A stretch of 64,000 bases of DNA from Xiphophorus maculatus. Lineage: Eukaryota > Chordata > Actinopteri > Cyprinodontiformes > Poeciliidae. A program made the translations under genes and the position numbers. The notes below the pieces were generated by a model. The model ran no database searches. It was not told the origin of the DNA and saw nothing but the letters and a program-made list of their open reading frames with translations. This document shows positions 11,301 through 23,800 of the stretch, in pieces (positions within the stretch are counted from its first letter, which is position 1; every line of letters starts with the position of its first letter). The stretch is taken from positions 6,030,024 through 6,094,023 of the forward strand of contig NC_036457.1 in NCBI RefSeq assembly GCF_002775205.1, given 5' to 3'.

Positions 11301-14300
11301 CCAGCTGACTGTTTAAGTAATCAGTATCTGATCTGCTGTAATGCTCTCCCAGCTTGTAATGGAGAACAATTAGAAATTTAATTTGCCTGGGCAATGATTG
11401 CTAAAACCCACATCTTTCTCCCACCCTGATTTTTTTTTTTTCTTCTTTCTTCATCCCAGTCCACCCCCCTCTTGCACTCACCAGACGTGTGCCATTAGCG
11501 ACAGATGGGAAAGGAGAGATATTCACAGGCAGTCCGGCACCTCAGGGCTAGGAAGGGGATTTTGATGCCCCCCCGCCCATGGGCTGAGTGTCCTCCAGCA
11601 CAGCTTTGCAGCTCTAGCTGTTGGGATTAGGAATCAGATTCACGGGTGGTGTGTCCAGGCAGAGTCTCTCTTCGATGTGAAGTTATTCTCTGATCTTTAA
11701 GCAACTAAGTGCTTTGATCAGCTTACAATTGTGTGCTCAAATGGACTCTAATAGTTTAACCTTTTTAAATGTCTCCTTCATTTTCAGAGCTTGGATTTCT
11801 ATCTTATTTTTAAAAAATTGTCTTTCAGTAGCTTTCAGAGAGCACACACAACTCTGTTTTAGTCATTATTGCTTTTTGCCATTTCTTAAATTAAATTTCT
11901 CTCGCAAGACTCAGATAACAGCTTGTGTTTTCCTGTGACTCATTCCCTCCCTGAAAACCACAGAACATGATGTGCTAAAGTTTGACTAGGCAATGGAAAT
12001 CAACTCGGTCGGTTCTTTTTATCTTTTTGTTTCGATATTAACTTTCGGCTAATTGACAGGGAGACGCACAGGTTGAATCGTAAACATTGCACACATTCTG
12101 GCCATCTGGACTGAGTTCATTCTTTCAGCTAACAGAACCTCTTCATCAGGATTTCAGCCTCACCTTCAGGCTATTATAATTGTCATGCATTACATCCAGA
12201 AGTATTGGTTCATTCTAACTTGCCAAAACATGTTTCCTTGTAGCTTGTAATTTCTTATACCCTATTTTCCTCCTGATGTTGTCACATTTCTCCTCCTGTC
12301 TCCATCTGTTTGCTGTTTTATGGCCTCATCTTTCCATTTACCCTATATCACTTTCTGTTGCAGTAGTTAAAGCATTTTAAGTTTCATAGTAGCCAGAGTG
12401 GCATAAATGTACAATTCCCACCTTTGGGATTGTTTTTCAGATGACCTGCGTTTCAATTTCTCTTAAAGAAATTGTGTGCGAGTGTCTTTGTTGGAGAGGA
12501 ATGGTTTTATTTTTAGCCGGATTGTATTTAGATCCTTTGTTTTCTGTGTCTGTTCTTATGCAAGCTGTGGTGTCGTACTTGGTTGCACTGATTGTGATTA
12601 ATTCAGACTGAAACTGTTTAGTTTCACATGGTGGTTTAATTGTGCTCTCAACAATGTGTTTGTGTTGAGAGCACAAATACATTTTTTTTTGGGGATTTAT
12701 TTTTCCTTTATTTTTGTTTCGTCAGTATGATGATTTATGTTTAAGGAAAAGTTATGGAAGTTTTGAAAAAAGTATATAATGTGAATAAATGTATAATCTC
12801 CTGATAAAAAACAAACAAACCATTATGTAAAATATGAGTGTTGTGATGGTGATGGTCCAGCGCTCCGTAGGAGTTTAACTGAAGTAGCGATGAAGTCGGT
12901 TTTTTTTTGCTTTTTCTTTGAAGTTTCAAAGGGTGGTGAAATATATTTAACATGCAATATCAATAAATACTGATTATTGGCCATAACAGCAATATTTATA
13001 TTGGTTATTGATATTGGACCAAATGTTCACATCGGAGCGTCCCAAGTTTTTTGCCTTCAACTCATTCTCATAAAGCCTTTCATTTCAATATGGTGTAAAA
13101 CAATATTAACAATCCAGCCTTTCTTCTAGTTAAGATCTATGTAATTAACTCAGTTTTATGCCTGGGTTATTGGGAAAGCAGCCATACATAAAGGCACCCA
13201 TGCATTTCTAATTTTAAGGCTCTCCCCCAAATAAAAGCATTTCAAAGGGGGGGAAAAAGATTAGTATCATTACAACTCATCTGTCCACATCAGCTCTACT
13301 GACCGCCTTGTGGGTCACCACAAAGGATAACAACAGGGGTTAAAGCTGCTGCCCTGAACTGCCCCCTAAGGCCTTTTTTGTCCCCTCCTGCCTCTCAGTC
13401 AGACGTAATCAATTCATCACCTTTACCACCTCCATTACCTCCATCTTCTCCTTGGAGAGCCGTTATTCTCCCCGATGCCTTCCAGGGAACAACTGCTCTG
13501 GTCACGGTGTCAAATAACATCCTGAAATGTGGATGTGCAGACGGCGTTTGGGTGTGTGAGTCAAAAGGAAGGATGTAGAAAGTTCAACTTTAAATGCATA
13601 CATCTTGGTGTTGTTTTACCACATGAAGCACACTTTGGGGACAAATCTGAGATTGACCTATCACTGGAAATCGTTTTCCGAAAAGGATCCTGGAGGAAGA
13701 AGGATTTCTGTAACTTTGCATTTTATAAAAAATGTTGTAGAATTAATGGAAGTTAAAATTATAATATTTAATCAAGTAAATATATAATATTTTAGAAAAA
13801 GAACTGTTCTCACTCCCAGATAAATGAGTTGATAATCGATATATCTGTTGAGCAAGACATTTTATGACCTATGAAATATATAATCCCCAAGTTATGCAGC
13901 ATGTTTTTATTTCTAAAGCAGCATGAAACCTGAATTTTATGACGTAGCTGTTATAACCCTGTGGTAACTGAATGTTTTGTTCATCTTTAAACCTCTTGAG
14001 TAAACACATCCAGTCTCTCCGCAGCAGAGTTCAGTAACACACCCACTGGTGTCAGTCTTGTCAGCCCTGGGCGTGCCTTTGTTTATGGGTGTTGACTTTG
14101 TTTCCCTGCATGTGTGTGTGTATGTGAGAGAGAGAGAAAGCCTCACACATTTGAGTGTTTGCATTTAATCTTCTGGTGCCAGCTTAAAGCGTCGTTTCTC
14201 TCTGGAGATTAGAGAACGTCTGAGGCTCTGCTGTGGAAATGGTCTCTTTTCAATCTCTAAATACACACTGAAGTGGGGCGATGTGGCTGTTTGCTCTGTT

Positions 14301-16635
14301 ACTGTTTGTTTGTGACAGTCAAGTTGTCAAAAGTTTCAAAAGAGGATGGGTAATAAGATTTTTATCAAATTGAATGAGGAAAGTAGATTTTTACTCCCAT
14401 TTTAATTAATAAAAGATTACTATGCAATGTTTAACTTTATAAAACAGATTAAAGAAGTGAAACAAAGAGTTACAATGCCAACATCAACCTATTATTAGAA
14501 GATTAATTTATATATGCAATAGTAATAGATCCGGTAATAGCCTTTTATATCTCATCATGACATTCTTGGTTTCTACTGAAGTCAAGCTCTAATTCTTACA
14601 CACCTGTTTTACTTTGAGTTGTATAGGAAATCATGAAGCCAAAGGAAAAAGGTCTGTGAGATCGCCTTTGTTTGCATTTGACACTTTAACAAATAAGCCT
14701 GAGCAATATATCACAATTAAAGCAGTAACTGTATGGAATATACACATCACATAAAACTGCAACAAATCCTTTAAGTCTCATTCTTTCAAGCTCTCTATTG
14801 CTGCAGCTTTTTATGTGGTCCTTTAGACTCCAAATTACATCAATAAGTTCCTCCAGTTTTTCACAAATCTGCAAAATTCACACAAAAGCAACAAATCTCC
14901 ACATTTTTTTTCTGATTGTTCTGCAAATTTTCTCAAAATTGGTCAAAAATATTGAGTTTAAGTGACTGCAGCCTTACGTGATGTCAAGTTATAGTCCATA
15001 ATTGATATGGCAAGTAATGAAAAGTCAGATTTAACATCATACATTAGCGCAAATATCATAAAAATTACTTTCTAAATTGGCACCACAGAATCTGCAATTT
15101 TGATTGGAAAAAAGAACACTAAAACAATCTCCAAATCCTGGAGGAACAGCTATTTTTTTATATTTTAACAGTTTAATTGGTTTTATCAATGTATTCTGGC
15201 ACAACCGGCCCTTTAAGAACATTCAGGTTTTTGATGTGACCCGTAATAAAAATTAGTTCAACCCCCCTGTACTAGATGGTCAGTTGATCCTTCGATATGG
15301 GGGGAAACGAATTAAATGACAATATCATGGTCTGAATACTGGATTCCACACTCTTGATCCCAACACACATGCACTGTTCAGAAGGGGAGCACTTACTTAT
15401 AGATATGACTGGACATGTTTCACAAAATCCCTTTCGTTTCCCCACATTTAGACCTCCTTAATACACCAGCGTACATGGGACGACGGGAAACGGCGTGACA
15501 GCTGCTCTACATTACCTGCCATCAGGTGGCGTCACACCAGATTTACTCAGATTACTGTCTGGGCCCCGAGTTTTACTCAGTTTACACAGGTGCTGCAATG
15601 TTGTGTCAGATGTGCTGGATTTAGACGCTCTCCCTCGCCAGATCGTAGCTTTAAATGTGGGGGTTATTCCGAGGAACACAACACACATTTAGATGATTTT
15701 CTCTCACCGCGGTAAAACAAGGCTCCACAAGGAGCTGGCATTGCCCTGCTGCGCCGTAGATGAAGCCTGGGAAGGTGGATCAAAACATGATTAACTCTAG
15801 GCTACTGCCTCATCCTGTGTTTCTTGGCTTGCTCAGCTATCAAAGTCTGCCATTAACAGAAAATAAATGAACCCAGAGTAGGACCCAGACCTACTGCCAG
15901 ATTGAACCATTACCAGTTTGGGAAGAGGGTGGTTTAATGAGCAGGAGCTAATCTAGAAGAATTGGATCTATACGGAGCTCACTGTGACATTTTAATCCTC
16001 TGCACAGTAGCGAGACTTCCTCCATCCAACTCGTCATCTTGATCCAGTGTTCCTCTTTTTGTGGTGTGAGATGCAGCAGAGTTTTAGTTACAATACCAGT
16101 GCACTTTAATTATCAGCTCTACTTGTCAACAGTTTCCCTTTTGAAAGGTCGTTTGACCCGACGACAGCTGCCTTCAGGGTAGACCAGGCCAAGGTTTATG
16201 TCAGCGTAATAAAACAGCGCAGTGACATTAATGCAGCACTCAGATGCCAGAGTGGCAATAAAACAATTCTTGTCTACACACTGAGTAAATTTTATGTGAT
16301 ATTTAAAAGTAAATCCAAATTATAAACAGAACATTTCTCCAAAGCTAAACAATTTGTTTCTCCACTTGGCTGGCACATGAAAATCTCTTCCTAAATAAAA
16401 AAATAATATACACCTCCTGTTTTGAGGCAAGCTAAACTCTGTTTACTTACATAGCACATAATTACTTTTTTATCTTGCATTATTAAATGTGGATTATGAT
16501 CTCAAATTGGCTGCCAGGCTGCTGCAGGGAGTTGGTTACGTAAGCCGGAGGAGTGAAGCTCAAATCCCATTTGTTTCCCAATCCTTCCAGCAGCGAGCTG
16601 ATAAATATTCCTGTCATTGTGTTGTGTGACTTTAG
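8311..16635. other. Long non-coding region upstream of, or in a 5' intron of, susd6
   Basis: No exon was recognised in these 8.3 kb. The signal-peptide exon of susd6 was looked for (a start codon followed by a hydrophobic run and a phase-1 donor) and not found, so it probably lies before the window. Stretches of higher complexity at about 8330-8940, 11450-11690, 13260-13560 and 15480-15700 could be conserved non-coding elements. A fragment near 12945-13045 resembles the hAT-like element of 52103-52500. Short GT and GA microsatellites lie at about 8515-8531 and 14110-14140. Confidence 0.45.
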
Positions 16636-16830
16636 GTTGTGTGCCGCCACTCAGAGTGCAGCATGGAAGCCTGCTGAACCAGACCGAGTCCAAGCAGGTC
16701 TCCTACCCTCCTGGCTCCCAGCTCACATTTGGCTGCGATCCAGGATATACTCCAGATGGACCAGCTATTGTCTTTTGTACCAGCGATGGAGTTTGGTCCC
16801 GGTCACCTCCAAATTGTATCAAAAACTATG
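16636..16830 (+). CDS. susd6: Extra sushi (CCP) exon of susd6, phase 1-1
   Basis: This 195-nt exon has a TTTAG acceptor and a GTGAGC donor and is open throughout. It encodes a complete CCP module with four cysteines in the expected order (CVPP, FGCDPGY, FCTSDGVW, PNC) and the family's G-Y and G-x-W positions. Both borders are phase 1, the usual arrangement for shuffled extracellular modules, so the exon can be included or skipped without changing frame. It sits 823 bases before the sushi exon shared with human SUSD6. It could also belong to another upstream gene, but its strand, phase and spacing favour susd6. Confidence 0.8.
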
Positions 16831-19800
16831 GTGAGCAGCAACCTTATTGCTGATTTAAAAGAAATGTTATTTCATGTTGATAAACTTAAAGATGGAGTAC
16901 TTCATACCCCTTAAAATCTTTAATATTTTACTGCAAAAACAGAAATCTGACCAAGTATTTTTGGTCTAGTTTCTAGTGCAAATATCTTAGTTCACTTGAA
17001 ATAAAACAAAACTAACTTAAAAGTAGCTTTGTAGCTACATAAACAGGCTTGTTTTAAGTAAATAATTCCTTAATATTCATAAAGAAGTACTAGTTCCATT
17101 GGCAGATTATTAAACTTATAACAACATTTTTTTCCCCATGTGTTAAGTTAATTTATCTGCCAATGGAACTAGTACTTTTTCATCAATATTAAAGAGTTAT
17201 TTACTTAAAACAAGTGCCTATATCTTGAAATTGCAAAGTTTCTTTTAAGTTCATTTGTCTTATTCCAAGTGTACTAAGATATTTGCACTGGAAACTAAAC
17301 CAAAAATGCTTGGTAAAATGTTGTGTATTTGATGTATTGCAATTTTCTATATTTATCACAAAATTGAAGTAAAGTGATGCATGGTTACTTTCAGACAGTA
17401 GTACAGACTTTTGAAGTCGAACTTCAGCACATAATACACGAGCAAACCCAAACTGAAAATTCTCTTCACCACGCCACTACACAATACAATAACACTGACA
17501 GAAACGTTTGTCCTTGAGAGTTGGCAGGAAGCAGCGTGTCATTCTCGGTAAACTCTGAGCTCTGAAGTCTCTCCACAGGTAGAAATGATGACAAACAGAT
17601 TTTCTGGCCACAGTAATATTAATCAAACATCCATTTCATCTTGCTCTCTCCAGTGTGTTCGCCTCCTACGGAACCAGAGAACGGAGGCTACCGCTGCCAC
17701 CCGACTCCCTGCCACCGTCTCATCCACAACACCGTCATCGAGTATTTCTGTGATGAGGGATACACGATGAAGGGCGACTACAAGTACCTCACCTGCCTTA
17801 ACGGCGAGTGGGACAATCCCATGCAGATCAGCTGCAGACTAACACAAGGTTTGTTATCCTATTTATTGTTTTTTTTTTTTTTTATTTGTTTAATTTTCTC
17901 TCCTTTTTTTTTCTTTGAAGGCTTGAAAATGTGTAAAATTATGACGGAGGATAAGGGTCACAATAAAAAAAGAAAAAAGTCGTATTTGAACAAAGTCGTA
18001 ATAATGCAAGAATAAACATATATTGTGAGAAAGTTGTAATATGATTTAAAAAGTCATTATGAGAATAAAGTCATAATATAAGAAAAAAGTCACATGACAA
18101 TAAAGTCAAAATGATATGGGAGTAAAGTCATAATATTACCAGAATACAGCTGTAATATTAGTAGAATGAAGCAGTAATTTTATGATAATTACTACACCAA
18201 AAAAAATTATACAAAATAAAAATTAGTTATGTTGTGCATCTTATAAAATTATAATTTGGAAAGAATTGTGCAAACTACTCTGTCTGTTTCAAAGAAAGAA
18301 TCGTGAACTAGACAAGCTGCCCACGTCAGATCTTGATCAATTTCAAAGCTTTTCTCTCATTAAAACAACTTTATTCTAATATGTCTTTCTTATGATGCTA
18401 TTGTGTCATTATTGTTCTAATATTTTGTCTTTATTCTCATTACATTATGACTTTGTTCTTGTAATTGCAAAAAAAAAAAAAAACTCAGTCCGGCCCTAAT
18501 ACTCTGTCGTATTAAAGATTTGAATAACGTGTATATTTGATTTTAAGTCACTCACTCCCATTTTAGCAAGTTACAAATTCATTGTGAACCTTTCTATTTA
18601 TTCTTATAAAATTGGTTAAAAGTCCGAAGATCTCTGGAAATGTGCGTATGAGTCAACAATCTTAACTACTTCTACTCTGATCTGTCTTGGGTCATCCAGA
18701 CAAGGAGCCCAGCCTGCCGTTGGGGATGCCAGCTCTGTCCATCGTGTTGACCACAGCGAGTTCTGTGTTACTCATCCTGCTCTTAGTGGTGCTGTTTGTC
18801 CTTGTACAGCCAAAACTCAAGTCCTTCCATCACAACAGGTAAGATAACTTCCACGTCAAAGCTTTTCTTTTTCGTTTCCTCATACCACAAAACTAAACTG
18901 GTTTCATACAGTTTAGCCTATGTTGTGTTTTGTTTGTTACTGAAGAGAATGTTTTCTGCATCTTATACTAGGTGTAGTTGGTAATTACAGTGTTTTTTTT
19001 ACCAAAATGTATTAAATCTATCAAATTAAAAGGTCCATATGTTCACTTCTTTTGCGCTCCCACCTGTTAGTCACATGTTTTGGTTGACTCTTGTTGTGTA
19101 ATTTAGCTCGTGTATGACTTGTTCTGCAAGCTTTCATTTCTGACATTCCTGGCCAATAAAAATAAAAGCATTTCAAAAAGTTAATCTGATCACATTTGAC
19201 AACTGCATCTGCTGGTGCTCTGTGGTAGAAAAGCCAGGGTGATTTGATTTGATGCTCATTGGCAGTCTTGTTGATTGTGTAATGGACCAGATGGCTTCGT
19301 ACAGTCCGATAAACAGTCAACACTAATCACTATGAGATTTTGCTGCATTTCACAACATGTTAGACCTTAACCCAAAACTGAGTTTCGTGTGAGGGACCTA
19401 TTATGTAAAAAATAATATTTTATACATCTTTAGATGCATAAAAAAAAACAACTTTTTTGCCAATAAGTTAATGTTTTTTGGTGTCTGGAAAAAGAGCCTT
19501 TTCAAAAACCTTCTGATTGTTAACTCACATTTATAGGGCACTGCCCTGTTACTTAGCAACCCCAGAAAAGCCAAACCCATCACCTAACAACCCAAGCTGA
19601 ACTCCAGCATGTTTAGTTTGCTGGTTTTACAGCTGTTTGTGCAGTACAATGGCTGCTGGAAAGACAAGTGTTGTTGACTTGCCATCCAAAAAACCACTTG
19701 CTGCATTCTTGTTGGTTATCCAGAAGGTTCTACTAATGCTTTTCAAAGATGTATGGTTGTATAATTGTAACAATTTTTGTCTGCCAAAGGCTCAAAATAG

Positions 19801-21478
19801 GCAGACGTAAGCAGACTACAATCTCATTATCCAAAAATGTATTGAACATGTTTTGTATAACCCATAGGAAGCATAATATGTCAGATTTAGATCACTTTGT
19901 CCATATTCGGTTTAGCATTAAGTGTTAAATTATTCTGCGTTTGTATTTGGTCATTAGGAGGGAGCAGGGCGTCTCAGGCCAGACCAGCTCCATCGTGGTG
20001 GAGGGCGTCCAGGTGTCCCTGCCCTCCTACGAAGAGGCGGTATATGGAAGTAGCGGACCCTGTGGTATGTCTGGCCCTCCTCCTTCTCCACCACCGGCTG
20101 CAGCTTCACCAGAGTCGCGGGTCCCCATCGTGCTCTCCGAGGGGCTTCCTCAGGGAGCCGCGGGGGGCCAAAGCTCCAGCAGGAGCCGCCAACACAGAGA
20201 ATTAGACTTCTGTCTCCCATCAACCTCTTCCTCCTCCTTCTCCTCCCGCCGTCACGCAGAGACGGTGTTGGTTCATCAGGCCCCCTCATCCTCCTCCTGC
20301 TCTTCTTCGACTTCATGGGCTAGAGAGCACCTTGCGGGTGCTTGGGCGGGCCCCCTACCTCTCCGTAGAGACTCTGAGAGCAGCGACCAGCACAGTCTGC
20401 TTTCAGTCGCCTCTGTAGACGAGTTTGCTGACGGTAAGAGGAAAATCTACTCAAATCTTTTACGAATATGACTTAATGATGCATTGTTTACATTTTCTGT
20501 TTGACTGATTCATTTTTTTATTTACATATGTTATAAATATTCACATCCCTTGAATTTAACATTTTATGTACGCATGTGCACTTATATTCAGCTTTCTTAA
20601 GTCAAAATCACTTTTTAGCAGCAACTCTTCAGGGTATGTTTATACTAGCTGGTAATTTTTGGTTTTTGAAGATTTAATTTTTGGAAAACCTGATTTTTAT
20701 TTTATTTTTTATTTTTTTGGCCAATGCACCCCTTGGGTTACCATAGTTCATAGTGATGTCAGCACACACAAGGCGGCCATCTTGTTTGACAGGCGTGTTT
20801 TTCAGCTTCTGTTTATTTGAACTTTGAATTCAGGTCAACTCTATAATGGAGTCTATGTAAGGCTACAATTTTTTTCTTCTTTTTTTCCCCTTTCAATTAT
20901 GAGAATGAAGGCATGATATATTAAGAATACAAATATTATTTTCACAATAACTCACCACAAAAAATTACTAAACTTTTCTTCATTTTATTTCATGTAATTT
21001 TAAGTCTTTCTGGTAAAATTGCATAATTTTTTTTGCTGAAATTATAACTATAACCTTGTTATTAATAATCCACAAAGGATTGATTGAAATAAAAAACACT
21101 TTTTGAAAACATCTTCTGTCATTTGTAATTTCTATTTTAGAAAACCCCCCCATTAAAATCAAGAAATTGGATCTGGTATGAAAAAATCTGCGATTACATT
21201 TTTACCCTGCTCTACTTTCAATGTACTCCAACCCTTAATTTCTTGGTGCAGAAAAAAAGTTAAGTCACACAATAAGAAAAGCAACATTTAATGTCATAAC
21301 CTGCACAGAGGAAAGCAGAAACACAATCTGTAACAGAAAAATGCAAAGCTGGAAGTGAAAACATTGCTTTGCACAAACTGATGCAGTTTTGCACCAAAGT
21401 TGACGGAATAACCTTCGCTCTGCTCTCATATGACTCCTCTGTTCCCCTGCAGATATCCCTCTGTTGAAGGAAGCATGA
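16636..21478 (+). CDS. susd6: Sushi domain-containing protein 6 (susd6), 5' end missing
   Basis: Exons: 16636-16830, 17654-17848, 18700-18838, 19958-20433 and 21453-21478, with stop TGA at 21476-21478. All have AG/GT borders and compatible phases (1-1, 1-1, 1-2, 2-1, 1-end). Exon 2 encodes the sushi domain known from human SUSD6 (PTEPENGGY...KGDYKYLTC). Exon 3 encodes the stalk and one transmembrane helix (LSIVLTTASS...LLLVVLFVLV) followed by QPKLKSFHH. Exon 4 encodes the cytoplasmic tail with LPSYEEAVYG, a possible WW-domain-binding LPxY motif, and a Ser-rich region. The last exon gives the conserved end DIPLLKEA. The first exon listed is an additional sushi domain not present in the human protein as I remember it. 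Human SUSD6 is a p53-responsive type I membrane protein reported to act with TMEM127 and WWP2 in MHC-I turnover; the same role in fish is inferred. The signal-peptide exon is not in view. Confidence 0.93.
16929..17341. mobile_element. Foldback (near-palindromic) element between the two susd6 sushi exons
   Basis: The left arm from 16950 and the reverse complement of the right arm ending at 17314 match at about 45 of the first 49 positions and keep matching, with gaps, to a centre near 17130. The transcript could therefore form a hairpin more than 150 bp long. Arms begin with an ACTGCAAAAAC-like end. Related copies lie at about 33330-33525 and as the split ends of 49266-50302. It is a non-autonomous element with no coding capacity. 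Confidence 0.8.
17955..18500. repeat. Interspersed repeat in susd6 intron (ATAAAGTCATAATAT units)
   Basis: Degenerate units of the ATAAAGTCATAATAT type occupy this part of the intron between exons 2 and 3. They resemble the second half of the family at 7724-8310 and 43137-43830. The copy ends near a GTCCGGCCCTAAT motif. It has no coding capacity. Confidence 0.55.
18839..19957 (+). other. susd6 intron between transmembrane and cytoplasmic exons
   Basis: The intron is bounded by GTAAGA and TCATTAG. The interior is AT-rich, with short chance open frames and nothing recognisable. Confidence 0.6.
20640..21215. repeat. Interspersed repeat in the last susd6 intron
   Basis: It contains TTTTTGGAAAA, AGTGATGTCAGCAC and GCGGCCATCTTGTTTGACAG in the same order as the copies at 7724-8310 and 43137-43830, followed by AT-rich filler. 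The boundaries are approximate. Confidence 0.6.
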
Positions 21479-21495
21479 AGCCTGCGACCCTCTAT

Positions 21496-21535
<40 letters not shown>

Positions 21536-23800
21536 TCCTTCCTCTATCTGTCGCTGCTGTCCAGAACTGACTGTGGCTGTCTATTTACTTCCCCACAACT
21601 CCCCTCTGTCGTCCGAGCAGCCAGCAGAGAAGTGACTAGAACAATGCTCAATCTCCTACTGCAGCCTCTTCTGCTATTACTGTTTTCAAGCAAAACCAAC
21701 AACCAATACTGCAATATAAGCAATGATGGAGCCCACCGGACCCAAATACTGGTTGAACATGCGCAAAGGCCAGATGCATTAAGTGGAACCCAGTTGACGT
21801 AAATCCTGTAGATCCTGTGAATAAGAGTGAAAAATTACTTATTGAGTCAGGATTGTTACCATGCACTTGCCTCTCGCCCAGTGTAGTTATCTGTATCTCC
21901 ACTGCAAACAGTGTTGTTTTTTTTCAGCAAACGCTATAGACTCATCAGTTCTGATCAGAATCTTTGTTGATACAAAAAAAAAAAAGTTTGATTAACTTGT
22001 GATTTTTGGCTCCTGAAGCTTCGGCACTCAGAACCGTCTTCCCGCTGTACTTGAAAAGTCGTGAGTCACACTTGACTTTTCGCGGCCCTCTTCTGCGAAT
22101 GCTGCATGTTGTTTTTCAGTTCACTGCTGTCACGGCGCGCTGAACGACGCATGAAGCCTCCTCTGTTTCCTTCGCTCTCTGTTCACCGCCGCTGTCTAGC
22201 AAATGGATTAGCCGGAGTGACAACCGTGTCACAAAAGCTAAAAGCAGCGCGCGGCGTTTCATTAAGCACCATATCACAGCTATAAAAAGCCCTGCTTCTT
22301 TATTTTCCGCCTCCAGCTGCAGCCGTATCTAGAGGCCACTGCTTCTGCTGCATGAGTGGGATTGATTGGTGTTTTGGCTGCACATCTTACACTTCTCGTA
22401 CAGGGAGAGGGGTGACGTGGTTTTCTGCCTGAGCTGAAGTGAGATGCCTGTTGTGATCGGACAGCTGGTTAAACTTTTTAAGGTTCCTATCGTTAAATTT
22501 TTTTCCTCAATGTATTTATTGTTTGCGTGTGACTATTTGCTTTGAGTTGCCGAATCGGAGTGTGTATGTGTGTGTACTTCTTGTGTAGCCAGGCAGGAGA
22601 AAACATGTCCAGATATGGTAGGCCTTGATGCAGCCCTTTTCCTGGTTTGCTTGTCCTCAGATTGAGGACAATGTCCCAGTCTTTCACCATAGGAAAACAT
22701 CCCTCCCATCGCTTAAAAAAAAAAAAGTCACATGAACAAACCAGCTTCACTTGTGGCATTGAGTTTGCAACACAATAAGGGTATTATTTATCCACTCTCA
22801 AGCTAGAATACGGCTGTAAAACTTCACTCTCCTTAAAGGAACTGGCTCACCCGTTTTCATGCTGAACTAAAGACTGTCCACTGTTAAGAATTGTGGAAAC
22901 AAACTGCAACTGGTTGCAGTAAAATGAAGAAAAGGCTTTGTTAGATAGCAATACACCCCCTTCTGTCCCCCTCAACATACTCACTCACTCTTAACGCCAA
23001 GTGCAAATTAAAGAGAGAAACATGTCCTTCTGTTCGAAGTCATTATCTGTTTTCATTGCCACTTGAAAAGCTTTGAGCTGGCCACAGTGGAAACAGCATG
23101 GCTCAGACAAACCCTGACAATTACTTCTTGAGCTTTGAAAACACACAGACACACACGAGCCGTCTAAATAGTTGTTCTAGTTTTTATTTGGCTTTTTTTT
23201 TTCCTGTCATTGTCAGTGGCTACATTATTCATGCAAACAAAATGTTGCCTTAGATTTGTACATTTTCTTTTCTTTTAATATGTATAATCTTAAGCCTCCA
23301 AATTGATTGCTTTACAGTTTTTGCAACTTGTTATTTTCCCAATTGCCTTACTCTATTCTTTTTCTATTCTATGCATAAAAAAGTCTTTATTTATCAATAC
23401 GTTTACTTCTGTTGTGGGCTCAACTAGGCGAATGTCTGTCCCTTTCTGTTCTCCCCCACTGTTTTTCCAGCAACTGTGATGATTGACAATAATAACAATG
23501 ACCCTGAAAGCACCTATATTTCATTACCTTTTGGCTTCTTTTGCTGCAAGGCTTCAAGTTTTAAGACGACTGGAGGAAAACAAAAGTTCTAAAGAAGCAC
23601 TGTTGTACGGTGTTTATTCCCCAGAAATAACAGGTTAAAATTACCCATCTGGACTCTTAATTTCAATGCTTTAAACTTTTTTTTCTCTCTGAACATGGCA
23701 GTGGATTTGAAGATAGTAATTTAATATTTGTATAAAGTTTAATTTAATTTTACAGTGTGTATATAACTTTCTAATTAAAGCTTTCTTTTAAATGTGGATG
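21479..23800 (+). other. susd6: susd6 3' untranslated region (about 2.3 kb)
   Basis: From the stop codon no splice signal or open frame of interest follows. A candidate ATTAAA polyadenylation hexamer lies at 23774-23779. The human gene also has a long 3'UTR, as far as I recall. The true 3' end is inferred from the hexamer only. Confidence 0.6.
21496..21534 (+). repeat. (CAG)13 trinucleotide tract in susd6 3'UTR
   Basis: Thirteen uninterrupted CAG triplets start 17 bases after the stop codon. They lie outside the reading frame of the conserved C-terminus, so they are not expected to be translated as polyglutamine. Confidence 0.95.

Noticed and set aside
19954-20316. 120-codon Arg-rich minus-strand frame
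   Set aside because: It is the antisense shadow of the Ser/Pro-rich cytoplasmic exon of susd6.
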